Part shown: in pieces, positions 5,178-12,957 of the stretch
Numbering within the stretch: the first letter of the stretch is position 1
Layout of the letters: each line of letters begins with the position of its first letter
Assembly: GCA_964652975.1 (NCBI GenBank)
Contig: CAZZCN010000063.1
Location: 1 to 16,027 of the forward strand
Source: CAZZCN01 sp964652975
GTDB taxonomy: Bacteria > Bacillota > Clostridia > Saccharofermentanales > UBA5734
Length of the DNA: 16,027 bases
Direction: 5' to 3'
Position numbers and translations under genes: made by a program
The notes under the pieces: generated by a model
Told to the model about the DNA's origin: nothing
Seen by the model: only the letters and a program-made list of their open reading frames with translations
The model's database searches: none

Positions 5178-6239
5178 ATGAAATTTAAAGATAATATGGA
5201 ATCTGTTAATAAGAAGTGCGGTTGCAGCCCGAAATACCTCGAGCTTGTTTCTGACTATTCTGATAACAAGCTTTCAGGTAATGAAATAGTAGAGATAGAA
5301 AATCATTTAAATTCTTGCAGTGATTGCAGGGAGATCTATGAATTGTCATTGCTTTCGCATAAGCTGACAGATAAACTGAGTGTCAGTAAAAATGAATATA
5401 TAAGTAGAATTTCCAATGAGGATATTGACTTCAAGACTGAAAATATAATGAAGGCAATAATTGCTGAATCAATCGTAGATGCTAGTTTTGTCGCTGCAGT
5501 ACCGGCACAAGCAAAACCATCAAGATGGAGTGTTTTTTCCATTTACGATGGCAAAAAATTCAATGGATTCTTTAATAAAAGGATTAACCGCTCATTTGCA
5601 GGAGTAGCCGCGGGATTTGTCGTACTGTTTTCTGTTGCATATTTGTTTGGGATTTTTGGCAATAACTCTATAATTCCTGCTTTTAATAAAAACAAAATGT
5701 CCACTCAAACCGATGACAACGCTTATTATGGAAGCAGTTCATTTACTGACAGATCAGGTATGGCAGAAATAGCGACAAAGGAAGCAACCGGTTCCGCGAA
5801 GGATGCCAACGGAAGCAATAATTATCCTGAACAATCTTCAGCTATAGCTAAGGATATGATATCATCAACAATAATCTCAGGGGGTGCAGATACAAGTTTT
5901 GAACCTTCTTCATCTATAATAATTGACAGCTTTCTTACAGCAGAGCAGACCGCAACATTTTATAGAGCAACAGCTGATTCAATTGCTTTTACACAGGGTC
6001 AAACACCTGAATACCAGTACATAGGAATTTATGCATTTGCATCGGATTTGGTAAATGACAGAAAAAGTCAGATTGACAATATTTTTAAAAATTACAGCAA
6101 ACCTGTAAAAATCGAAATAATTAGTGGAGAGAATTCGCAAAAACTGTTAGAATATACTACAAAAGAAAATACCGGCTATTTGCAAAAATCCACGGAAGGT
6201 AAAAATGCAGATTTCCTGATTATTTTGATCGGCAGGTGA
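5178..6239 (+). CDS. Membrane-bound zinc-finger anti-sigma factor
   Basis: This 353-residue protein begins with a ZAS/zf-HC2 anti-sigma domain: H43-X3-C47-X2-C50 (ENHLNSCSDCREIYELS), with C16 as the likely fourth ligand in place of the usual histidine. A linker leads to one transmembrane segment at about 139-161 (FAGVAAGFVVLFSVAYLFGIFG). The remainder, about 190 residues, is predicted extracytoplasmic: a Ser/Thr/Asp-rich stretch to about 240, then a compact region ending FLIILIGR that I cannot assign. It should hold the upstream sigma factor at the membrane until a signal, perhaps by proteolysis, releases it. AGGTGGG (5167-5173) precedes the ATG. The stop is only four bases before the polA start, so polA translation is probably coupled to it. 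Confidence 0.87.
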   Translation: MKFKDNMESVNKKCGCSPKYLELVSDYSDNKLSGNEIVEIENHLNSCSDCREIYELSLLSHKLTDKLSVSKNEYISRISNEDIDFKTENIMKAIIAESIVDASFVAAVPAQAKPSRWSVFSIYDGKKFNGFFNKRINRSFAGVAAGFVVLFSVAYLFGIFGNNSIIPAFNKNKMSTQTDDNAYYGSSSFTDRSGMAEIATKEATGSAKDANGSNNYPEQSSAIAKDMISSTIISGGADTSFEPSSSIIIDSFLTAEQTATFYRATADSIAFTQGQTPEYQYIGIYAFASDLVNDRKSQIDNIFKNYSKPVKIEIISGENSQKLLEYTTKENTGYLQKSTEGKNADFLIILIGR

Positions 6240-6243
6240 ACAG

Positions 6244-9021
6244 GTGACAAAGTCTCTTTTATTGATTGACGGCAACAGTATTATTAACAGGGCATACTTT
6301 GGGATTGCAGGGAGAAGTTCTATGAAGGCTTCCGACAATACTCCGACGGGTGCCCTTTACGCTTTTCTAAATATGTATTACAAGTTTTATGAAGAGACAA
6401 AGCCGGATTACGCCTGTGTTTGTTTTGACCTTAAAGCACCCACGTTCAGACACGAAATGTACGACGGATATAAGGCGACCAGGAAACCAATGCCCGACGA
6501 CCTTGCAGTTCAGATGCCGATACTTAAGGACATACTTGACACCCTAGGAATTACACGGGTTGAACTCGAGGGCTTTGAAGCTGATGACCTTATTGGATCA
6601 ATAGCCACTTATTCCGGTAATCTAGGATGGAAAACATATATACTCTCAGGCGACAAGGACGATTTACAGCTTGTAAATGACAACACAACTGTTGTTATGC
6701 CCATATCACAGAATGGACAGACCAGCACATTTTATTACGACACCAAAGCGGTCGAAGCAAAATACATGCTTAAACCGTCCCAGTTTGTCGATTTTAAGGC
6801 CATAATGGGCGATCCATCAGATAACATACCCGGAGTCAAGGGGATAGGCGAAAAGGGGGCTACAGAGCTTCTGGTTAAATATAAGAGTTTGGACAACATT
6901 TACAATTCAATCGACGAGATACCTGCTAAAATTGCCGACAAGTTGAAAGCATCCAAGGAAATTGCATATTTATCACATTTTCTTGCGACCATTAAATGCG
7001 ATATTTCCGTTGAGGAATATTTCAAAGCTATCACAGAAAAAATGCCGGATTGGGATGAAGCATACCATATTTTTAACAGACTCGGTTTTAAGACATTTAT
7101 TCGAAAATTAGAATTATCTGCTCCTGTAAAACATAATAATGAAGCGGTAATTATAGACGAAGAATGGAATAGCAAGCTAATCCGTGATGTTTCATACAAC
7201 GAGCTTGTTGTAGCTTTACAAGCATCGGATTTGTATAAATTTAATCAAGACAGCCTTCAAAAGTCCATAAAAATTTATGAGGATCATTTCACCAGGGAAT
7301 TTATTCATGGTTTGAATTTTGAGGACAATGGATTTATTTCAATGATTAATGAATCAGACGACACGGTTTTAATTGATTTTAACGGAGAATATTACGTTCG
7401 GGTAAATAAAGGGTTTTTAAATGATGTTTTTGACTTTTTAAGAAAATCAAAAATTAGAATAGTCTGCAATGAAATAAAGGAGCTTTTGAGCAAATATAAA
7501 GTTGATACGTATAATTTGCTTGTTTTTGATATAAGCGTTGCGGCTCATTTACTCAATCAGATTGAAGGCAAACCGTCAATTGAAAGAATTGCCGAAATTT
7601 GTCTTGGTGAACAATATTTGCATAAAGAAAATGAGGCGATAACTCCAGTAAATGTTCAACAATCACTTTTTGATGTCAACCCGTTATTACAGGATGACAA
7701 CGATAGTAAATTAACTCAACAACTCATAGATCAAGCTAAGCACCATTTATCCATACTCAATAAAATAGCGACTTTTCAGCTATCGTTACTGGAGCAGAGA
7801 AACCTTCTTTTTCTGGCCATGTATATTGAAATGCCTCTTGTTGGAATACTTGCTGAAATGGAATTTGAGGGATTCAAGATAGATGTTGAGGTTTTAAACC
7901 AACTGAACGAAAGTTTCCAAAAACGAATAGAAGATCTTGACAGAGAGATACATTTGCAGGCAGGAACTGATTTTAATATTAATTCACCTAAGCAGCTGGC
8001 GGATGTTTTGTTCAACCGGCTTAAGCTACCGACTGGCAGGAAAGGGCAGACAGGTTTTTCAACAGATTCCGATGTACTCGAAAAGCTTGCAGACAAGCAT
8101 CCGATAATAAGGCTTATTACAGCATACAGGCAGTTATCCAAGCTTAAATCAACATTTATCGAAGGCTTGACAAAAAGTATTGATCCTAAAGATGACCGTG
8201 TTCACACAACATTTAATCAGACACTTACCGCAACAGGTAGACTTAGCAGCACAAATCCCAACCTGCAGAACATCCCGATCAGACAGGAAGATGGCAGGGA
8301 GATAAGAAAGGCTTTTGTCTCCAAAGACGGGTACACACTTGTTGATGCAGACTATTCGCAGATTGAACTCAGGCTGTTGGCTGCATTTTCCGCAGATGAG
8401 CAAATGGTTAATGCATTTATTAATAAAGATGATATACATATGAATACAGCTTTGGAAATTTTTGATCTACCCAGGGAACTTATAACGTCTTCAATGAGAT
8501 CGATTGCCAAAACCATCAATTTCAGCATAGTTTATGGCATTGGAGAATTCAGTCTTTCAGCCGATCTTGGTATTTCAATGAAAGACGCCAAGACATATAT
8601 AGAGGAGTACCACAAAAAGTACCCCGGAGTGAAGCCATATCTGAACAGCCTGGTTCAGCAAGCATACGAGAAGGGCTATGTGGAGACGCTTTTTCATCGT
8701 AGAAGATATATGAACGAACTGAAGTCGGCCAACAAAAACATCAGGTCTTTTGGTGAACGTGCAGCAATGAATACACCTTTGCAGGGAACAGCAGCCGATA
8801 TAATTAAAATAGCCATGGTTCTTGTACACAGAAGACTAAGGGAAGAAAACTGCCGGGCCAAGCTTATTCTACAGGTTCACGATGAACTTATACTGGAAGT
8901 CTTGCAGGAAGACGCTTCAAAGGCCTCTGAAATTTTGAAACACTCGATGGAAAATTCGGTTTTACTGAGTGTTCCTCTGATTGCAGAAATTAAAACCAAG
9001 ATTGTTTGGTTTGATTATTGA
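6244..9021 (+). CDS. polA: DNA polymerase I
   Basis: The 925-residue protein has the three-domain Pol I plan. Residues 1-290 are the 5' nuclease (LLIDGNSIINRA with D9, GFEADDLIGSIA, LSGDKDDLQLV, MGDPSDNIPGVKGIGEKG). Residues about 300-530 are a 3'-5' exonuclease-like domain in which I cannot find the Asp-X-Glu metal motif, so proofreading is probably absent, as in many Firmicutes. The polymerase follows: motif A with D703 and E708 (DYSQIELR), motif B with R752, K756, F760 and Y764, and motif C QVHDE at 877-881. F760 at the sugar-sensing position is the common bacterial residue. It fills gaps in excision repair and removes Okazaki primers. The start is GTG 6244, with AGGTG (6234-6238) overlapping the anti-sigma stop. 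Being last in a sigma/anti-sigma operon is its notable feature. Confidence 0.97.
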   Translation: MTKSLLLIDGNSIINRAYFGIAGRSSMKASDNTPTGALYAFLNMYYKFYEETKPDYACVCFDLKAPTFRHEMYDGYKATRKPMPDDLAVQMPILKDILDTLGITRVELEGFEADDLIGSIATYSGNLGWKTYILSGDKDDLQLVNDNTTVVMPISQNGQTSTFYYDTKAVEAKYMLKPSQFVDFKAIMGDPSDNIPGVKGIGEKGATELLVKYKSLDNIYNSIDEIPAKIADKLKASKEIAYLSHFLATIKCDISVEEYFKAITEKMPDWDEAYHIFNRLGFKTFIRKLELSAPVKHNNEAVIIDEEWNSKLIRDVSYNELVVALQASDLYKFNQDSLQKSIKIYEDHFTREFIHGLNFEDNGFISMINESDDTVLIDFNGEYYVRVNKGFLNDVFDFLRKSKIRIVCNEIKELLSKYKVDTYNLLVFDISVAAHLLNQIEGKPSIERIAEICLGEQYLHKENEAITPVNVQQSLFDVNPLLQDDNDSKLTQQLIDQAKHHLSILNKIATFQLSLLEQRNLLFLAMYIEMPLVGILAEMEFEGFKIDVEVLNQLNESFQKRIEDLDREIHLQAGTDFNINSPKQLADVLFNRLKLPTGRKGQTGFSTDSDVLEKLADKHPIIRLITAYRQLSKLKSTFIEGLTKSIDPKDDRVHTTFNQTLTATGRLSSTNPNLQNIPIRQEDGREIRKAFVSKDGYTLVDADYSQIELRLLAAFSADEQMVNAFINKDDIHMNTALEIFDLPRELITSSMRSIAKTINFSIVYGIGEFSLSADLGISMKDAKTYIEEYHKKYPGVKPYLNSLVQQAYEKGYVETLFHRRRYMNELKSANKNIRSFGERAAMNTPLQGTAADIIKIAMVLVHRRLREENCRAKLILQVHDELILEVLQEDASKASEILKHSMENSVLLSVPLIAEIKTKIVWFDY

Positions 9022-9141
9022 TAAAATTTATTAGTGCAAATGAAATTTTATAGTATAATGACCACGAACAGATGTGTGGTTTGATTATTAGTAAACAGTG
9101 TTTTGCATCAATTTTTATAGAATAATAATCATGAACAATAG
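9007..9141 (+). repeat. Degenerate tandem duplication of the polA 3' end
   Basis: The 13-mer TGGTTTGATTATT at 9007-9019, which encodes the end of PolA (WFDY), recurs exactly at 9077-9089 and is again followed by a stop codon in the same register. The flanks also align with gaps: TGCA, AATTTTATAG, ATAAT and GAACA elements occur in the same order in both copies (about 9007-9074 and 9077-9141). This looks like an old duplication of about 70 bases that has since diverged. Confidence 0.6.
9054..9078 (+). promoter_or_regulatory. Candidate promoter and LexA-like site upstream of coaE
   Basis: A perfect -10 box, TATAAT (9054-9059), is followed by CGAACAGATGTGTG (9065-9078). That fits the Gram-positive LexA operator CGAAC-RNRY-GTTYG except for one core base (GTG for GTT). 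The only -35 candidate, TTAGTG at 9031-9036 with 17-base spacing, is weak. The site also lies within ACCAC...GTGGT (9061-9065 and 9076-9080), which could form a short stem, so the match may be incidental. Confidence 0.35.
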
Positions 9142-9181
9142 AAAAACTCACAGTAAAAAACATAAAGAAAAAAATAGATAA

Positions 9182-9197
9182 TCTAATAAATATTAGA
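9182..9197 (+). repeat. Short AT-rich inverted repeat before the coaE ribosome binding site
   Basis: TCTAATA and TATTAGA are perfect complementary arms around two A residues, ending eleven bases before the GAAGGG ribosome binding site. The arms are almost GC-free. It could influence translation of coaE but may be a composition effect. Confidence 0.3.
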
Positions 9198-9219
9198 AAA
9201 AAGGACTGAAGGGAACAAT

Positions 9220-9834
9220 ATGTTTGTTATAGGAATAACCGGAGGAATCGGCAGTGGAAAGACAATGGCTGCAAAGATTTGCAAGCATAATGGAATTGAA
9301 GTAATAGATGCTGACGAAATATCCAAATCACTTACTGTCGCGGGCGGAAAAGCCATGCCGGAGATTGCACAGGCTTTCGGGAAGAAAATCATAGCAACGG
9401 ACGGGAGCCTCAACCGCAAGGCCATGTCGGACATGGTTTTCAAAAACAAAAAATCACTTGATATCCTAAGTTCGATAGTACACAAATATGTCATCGCCGA
9501 AATATACGAAAAAGTTGAAGATTACAAGCAAAAAAAATTCAAAGCCATAGTCATCGATGCTCCTATTCCTGTTAAAAACGGATTTCTCGATGTGTGTGAC
9601 CAGGTGTGGCTCGTTTGGACGGATGATGATAAGAGAATAGAGAGGCTGATATTGCGTGGAATGGCTGCCGATGAGGCTAAGCGAAGGATACTTTCTCAAA
9701 TGACAAGGGAAGAGTACGAGGCGGTTGCCGACAAGGTTATAACAAACAACGATACCGTATCCGAACTGGAAGAAGCAGTCAAAGCTATGCTTGAACAGGA
9801 GCTTGGACTCCGTGGAATTAAAATAGCAAAATAG
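9220..9834 (+). CDS. coaE: Dephospho-CoA kinase
   Basis: The 204-residue protein begins with the CoaE P-loop GITGGIGSGKT (residues 5-15), then DADEISKSL, and carries the late R-rich lid region (RIERLILRGM, DEAKRRILSQM) typical of the family. It phosphorylates the 3' hydroxyl of dephospho-CoA with ATP, the last step of coenzyme A synthesis. Two usual signatures are altered: the His-Pro after the DLSSI-type helix is His-Lys (IVHKYV), and the hydrophobic PLLFE segment reads APIPVKNG, so it is a divergent member. GAAGGG (9208-9213) with a six-base spacer fixes the ATG. polA and coaE are adjacent in many Firmicutes, and the 198 bases between them contain a candidate internal promoter. Confidence 0.93.
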   Translation: MFVIGITGGIGSGKTMAAKICKHNGIEVIDADEISKSLTVAGGKAMPEIAQAFGKKIIATDGSLNRKAMSDMVFKNKKSLDILSSIVHKYVIAEIYEKVEDYKQKKFKAIVIDAPIPVKNGFLDVCDQVWLVWTDDDKRIERLILRGMAADEAKRRILSQMTREEYEAVADKVITNNDTVSELEEAVKAMLEQELGLRGIKIAK

Positions 9835-9859
9835 CATAAGCTATAATTGGTTCAGGTGC

Positions 9860-9886
9860 ATTAATATTGTTAGCAATACTAATTTT
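9860..9886 (+). terminator. Possible weak terminator of coaE
   Basis: ATTAATATTG (9860-9869) pairs with CAATACTAAT (9874-9883) through ten positions with one mismatch, around a TTAG loop, and four T residues follow (9883-9886). The stem is AT-rich and the T-tract short, so efficiency would be modest. The rest of the convergent region to 9985 is AT-rich; I see no clear terminator for ychF on the minus strand. Confidence 0.4.
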
Positions 9887-9985
9887 ACACTATTCTAATA
9901 TAGCTTTAGTAATATATAATGGAAAAACGAAAATTTAATTTTATTAATATTTTTCTTAATTTATTATCTTAATTATAGTTTTGAA

Positions 9986-11077
9986 TCAGACATTAAATCT
10001 AAAAAGAGTAATATCTCCGTCTTTCATGATATATTCCTTGCCTTCGGAACGCACAAGACCTTTTTCCTTGGCTGCCTGATAAGTCTTGCAATTGAACAAA
10101 TCATCGTACGATACAATTTCAGCTCTTATAAATCCTCGTTCTATGTCAGAATGGATTTTGCCAGCCGCTTTTGGCGCCTTCGTACCTTTGCTGATTGTCC
10201 ATGCACGAACTTCTGTAGGACCTGCTGTTAAAAACGAAATCAATCCGAGCAAGTCATATCCTGCTTTTACAATTTTATCTAGTCCGGATGAATCGAGACC
10301 GAGGTCGGCAAGGAACATGTTTTTTTCTTCATCATCGAGCATGGCGATTTCCTCTTCGATTTTGGCGCTTATTACTACTGCTTCGGCACTATCGGCCTTT
10401 GCTATTTCTTTTACAGCCTTTATATATTCTGTATCGGGCTTGTTGATGTCATTTTCAGAAATATTTGCAACATATAGAACCGGCTTTAATGTAAGTAAAA
10501 ACAAATCACTCATCATCTCTTTTTCGTTTTCGCTAAAATCGAGCCTTCTTGCAGGTATACCGCTTTCAAGACTGGAATTGATTTTCTCCAACAGCTCAAG
10601 TTCTTCGATTGAGTTGCTTTCTCTGGCTTTTGCCTGCTTTCTTACCTTGTCAATTCTTCTCTCTAGCCACGACATGTCGGCCAATATGAGTTCAAGGTCG
10701 ATAGTTTCTATATCCCTTTTAGGGTCTGCATTACCTTCTACGTGAATTACGTTTGGATCGTCAAAACACCTTACTACATGAACAATTGCATCAACTTCTC
10801 TGATATTCGATAGGAATTTGTTGCCAAGTCCTTCGCCTTTGCTAGCCCCTTTAACAATTCCCGCTATATCGACAAATTCTATTATTGCAGGAGTGTATTT
10901 ATCTGGATTATACATGCTCGAAAGAAAATCCAACCGTTCATCGCGCACAGCAACAACACCGACATTCGGATCTATCGTACAAAACGGATAATTTGCAGCT
11001 TCGGCACCTGCCTTGGTTATTGCATTGAACAATGTGCTTTTACCGACATTCGGCAGACCTACGATTCCTAATCTCAT
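9986..11077 (-). CDS. ychF: Ribosome-binding ATPase YchF (OLA1 family)
   Basis: The 363-residue protein is an Obg-related P-loop ATPase. The N-terminus reads MRLGIVGLPNVGKST, with the Walker A motif at 7-15. The switch II region is DIAGIVKGASKGEGLG, and the base-recognition motif is NISE, the NxxE form that gives YchF its preference for ATP over GTP. A TGS domain closes the protein, ending in the conserved RFNV. It binds ribosomes and is linked to stress and oxidative responses in other bacteria. I start at the ATG at 11077, because GGAGG (11083-11087 on the complementary strand) lies five bases before it; a frame beginning four codons earlier would contain that binding site. It is convergent with coaE and divergent from comM. 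Confidence 0.96.
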   Translation of the reverse strand: MRLGIVGLPNVGKSTLFNAITKAGAEAANYPFCTIDPNVGVVAVRDERLDFLSSMYNPDKYTPAIIEFVDIAGIVKGASKGEGLGNKFLSNIREVDAIVHVVRCFDDPNVIHVEGNADPKRDIETIDLELILADMSWLERRIDKVRKQAKARESNSIEELELLEKINSSLESGIPARRLDFSENEKEMMSDLFLLTLKPVLYVANISENDINKPDTEYIKAVKEIAKADSAEAVVISAKIEEEIAMLDDEEKNMFLADLGLDSSGLDKIVKAGYDLLGLISFLTAGPTEVRAWTISKGTKAPKAAGKIHSDIERGFIRAEIVSYDDLFNCKTYQAAKEKGLVRSEGKEYIMKDGDITLFRFNV

Positions 11078-11404
11078 GTGTTCCTCCATATTGCTTTATT
11101 ATATAAAAAGATTATTTGCAAATTTGCTTTTACATTATATAGCACATGTTGATAGTATGCAACCTGCCAGACTTTTTTGCCTTTTTGATGGATTTTGTTT
11201 TAAAATGTCGATTTTTAGCGTCTTATATTTCGAGTAGATTTATGTAAAATTAGAATGCTGAATAGATCAAGATATTCATGCAAAAAACAAAACAAGATGC
11301 AATATATAATGCAAACCAAAATAAAGAATAGAAAATAGCAGCTCATTAACGCAATTAAACATATGTATCAATTATAAAACAAATTATATAAAGGGGTGAC
11401 ATAC
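11078..11404. other. Divergent intergenic region between ychF and comM
   Basis: This gene-free stretch carries the ychF promoter on the minus strand near its left end and the comM ribosome binding site at its right end. A -10-like TATAAT at 11305-11310 on the plus strand lacks a good -35 partner, and TATAAA at 11373-11378 is similarly isolated, so the comM promoter is unresolved. I see no RNA gene, repeat of note or convincing small ORF in the rest, which is AT-rich. Confidence 0.6.
11134..11162 (-). promoter_or_regulatory. Sigma-A promoter of ychF
   Basis: On the minus strand, TTGCAT (11162-11157) is followed by a 17-base spacer and a perfect -10 box, TATAAT (11139-11134). The predicted start near 11127 gives a leader of about 50 bases to the ychF ATG. 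Confidence 0.8.
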
Positions 11405-12946
11405 TTGAACTCATACAGATATAGCAAAATTCTCTCATGTGCTTTATATGGTATTACCGGAGTCAACGTGGATATTGAAGTTTCAATACTTCCGGGTTTG
11501 TCTTCATTTGAGATTGTTGGACTTGGTGATTGTGCAATCAGGGAATCGAGGGACCGTGTGCATGCAGCTATCAAGAATAACGGATTTGAGTTTCCAAACG
11601 GTAAGATAACTGTCGGAATGGCTCCCGGATTTATACGAAAGGAGGGGACGGCTTTTGACCTGCCAATTGCTGTTGGCATACTTGCCGCATCTAAACAGAT
11701 AAGGAAAATTCCCGAAGATGTATGCATAATCGGTGAAATGTCTCTTTGCGGAGATGTTAAAGGAATACCAGGAGCTATCAATCGAATTATAACAGCACGG
11801 GGAGCAGGTGTTAAGCGTATGATATTGTCGCTAAGCAATCTTTCTGAAGGATACGGTATTAATGATATCGGACTTTACGGAGTTGAATCACTAACAGAAT
11901 GTATAGATCTGCTTGCAAAAAAGGGAGAGTGGCCATTAAGAACATGCCAGATCGAACCCGAAATTTATCAGCGGGTAATTGGCAGGGATATATCAAGCGT
12001 AATAGGTCAACCTCTTGCAGTGCGTGCATTATTGATAGCTGCAGCAGGAATGCACAATATAATGATGGTTGGTAGTCCTGGATGTGGCAAGACAACACTG
12101 GCTAATGTTATATCAGGAATTCTCCCTGATCTAGATTCGCGCGAGAGAATAGAAGTAGCAAAAATATACAGCTCTTGCGGACTTCTTAAACATGGTGGTC
12201 ATATTGCCTTTGAGAGACCTTTTAGAGCACCTCATCACAATGCAACACTTACTTCGATAACAGGTGGAGGACAATATCCCACGCCCGGAGAGATAACCCT
12301 TGCACATACAGGTGTACTGTTTCTTGACGAGATGAATGAGTTTCCACTGCAAGTACTGGATATGCTAAGGCAGCCTATTGAAGAACATAAGATCAGAATA
12401 ACAAGAAATAAATATACAATGGAATATCCTGCGGATTTTATGCTTGTAGGTGCTGCTAACCCTTGCCGATGCGGTAATCTGCTGGAAAGAGATAACAAAG
12501 CGTCATGCAACTGTTCCAAATTATCAATAGAGAAATATTTTTCAAGTATTAGCGGACCTATCATGGACCGAATGGACCTATATATTGAACTTTTAAAGGT
12601 GCCAACTTGCGATTTGAGCAAGAGCATAAAGGAGAATTCAGAAAACGAGTCAGAAAAAGCCAGACAAAAAGTGCAAAATGCCTGGAATAGGCAGATAAAC
12701 AGGTGTGTATGTCATGACGTAACACCACATTTAAATTCAAGGCTACCATCAGAACATATTTATGATGTTTTTGAACTAAACGAAGAAGTGACTCAATTTG
12801 CAATGAAAGCTTGTGACAAGCTTGATTTGAGTGTAAGAGGCTACCAGAAAATGATAAGGGTTGCAAGGACGATTGCTGATTTTGACGAGGAAGACAGACT
12901 TGATATCAATCATATAGCACAGGCACTGCAGTTTAGAAGAAAGTAA
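11405..12946 (+). CDS. comM: YifB/ComM family Mg-chelatase-like AAA+ ATPase
   Basis: The 513-residue protein has the N-terminal ChlI domain (SCALYGITGVNVDIEV, LPGLSSFEIVGLGD, RDRVHAAIKNNGF), then the AAA+ core with Walker A GSPGCGKTT at 223-231 and Walker B GVLFLDEMNEF. A Cys-rich segment follows (NPCRCGN...CNCSK), then sensor and C-terminal Mg-chelatase helices (LSVRGYQKMIRVARTIAD). ComM of Gram-negative bacteria is a hexameric helicase that extends heteroduplexes during natural transformation; the Firmicute role is inferred. I start at TTG 11405, because AAGGGGTGA (11391-11399) is an excellent ribosome binding site five bases before it; a longer frame would start at GTG 11396, inside that site. 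The dprA gene follows 11 bases downstream, supporting a DNA-processing operon. Confidence 0.94.
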   Translation: MNSYRYSKILSCALYGITGVNVDIEVSILPGLSSFEIVGLGDCAIRESRDRVHAAIKNNGFEFPNGKITVGMAPGFIRKEGTAFDLPIAVGILAASKQIRKIPEDVCIIGEMSLCGDVKGIPGAINRIITARGAGVKRMILSLSNLSEGYGINDIGLYGVESLTECIDLLAKKGEWPLRTCQIEPEIYQRVIGRDISSVIGQPLAVRALLIAAAGMHNIMMVGSPGCGKTTLANVISGILPDLDSRERIEVAKIYSSCGLLKHGGHIAFERPFRAPHHNATLTSITGGGQYPTPGEITLAHTGVLFLDEMNEFPLQVLDMLRQPIEEHKIRITRNKYTMEYPADFMLVGAANPCRCGNLLERDNKASCNCSKLSIEKYFSSISGPIMDRMDLYIELLKVPTCDLSKSIKENSENESEKARQKVQNAWNRQINRCVCHDVTPHLNSRLPSEHIYDVFELNEEVTQFAMKACDKLDLSVRGYQKMIRVARTIADFDEEDRLDINHIAQALQFRRK

Positions 12947-12957
12947 GAGTAAAAAAC

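Noticed and set aside
10086..10745. A 219-codon open frame on the plus strand opposite ychF
   Set aside because: It lies wholly within the well-supported ychF gene on the other strand, has a Ser/Leu/Ile-rich composition typical of an antisense shadow, and shows no domain.
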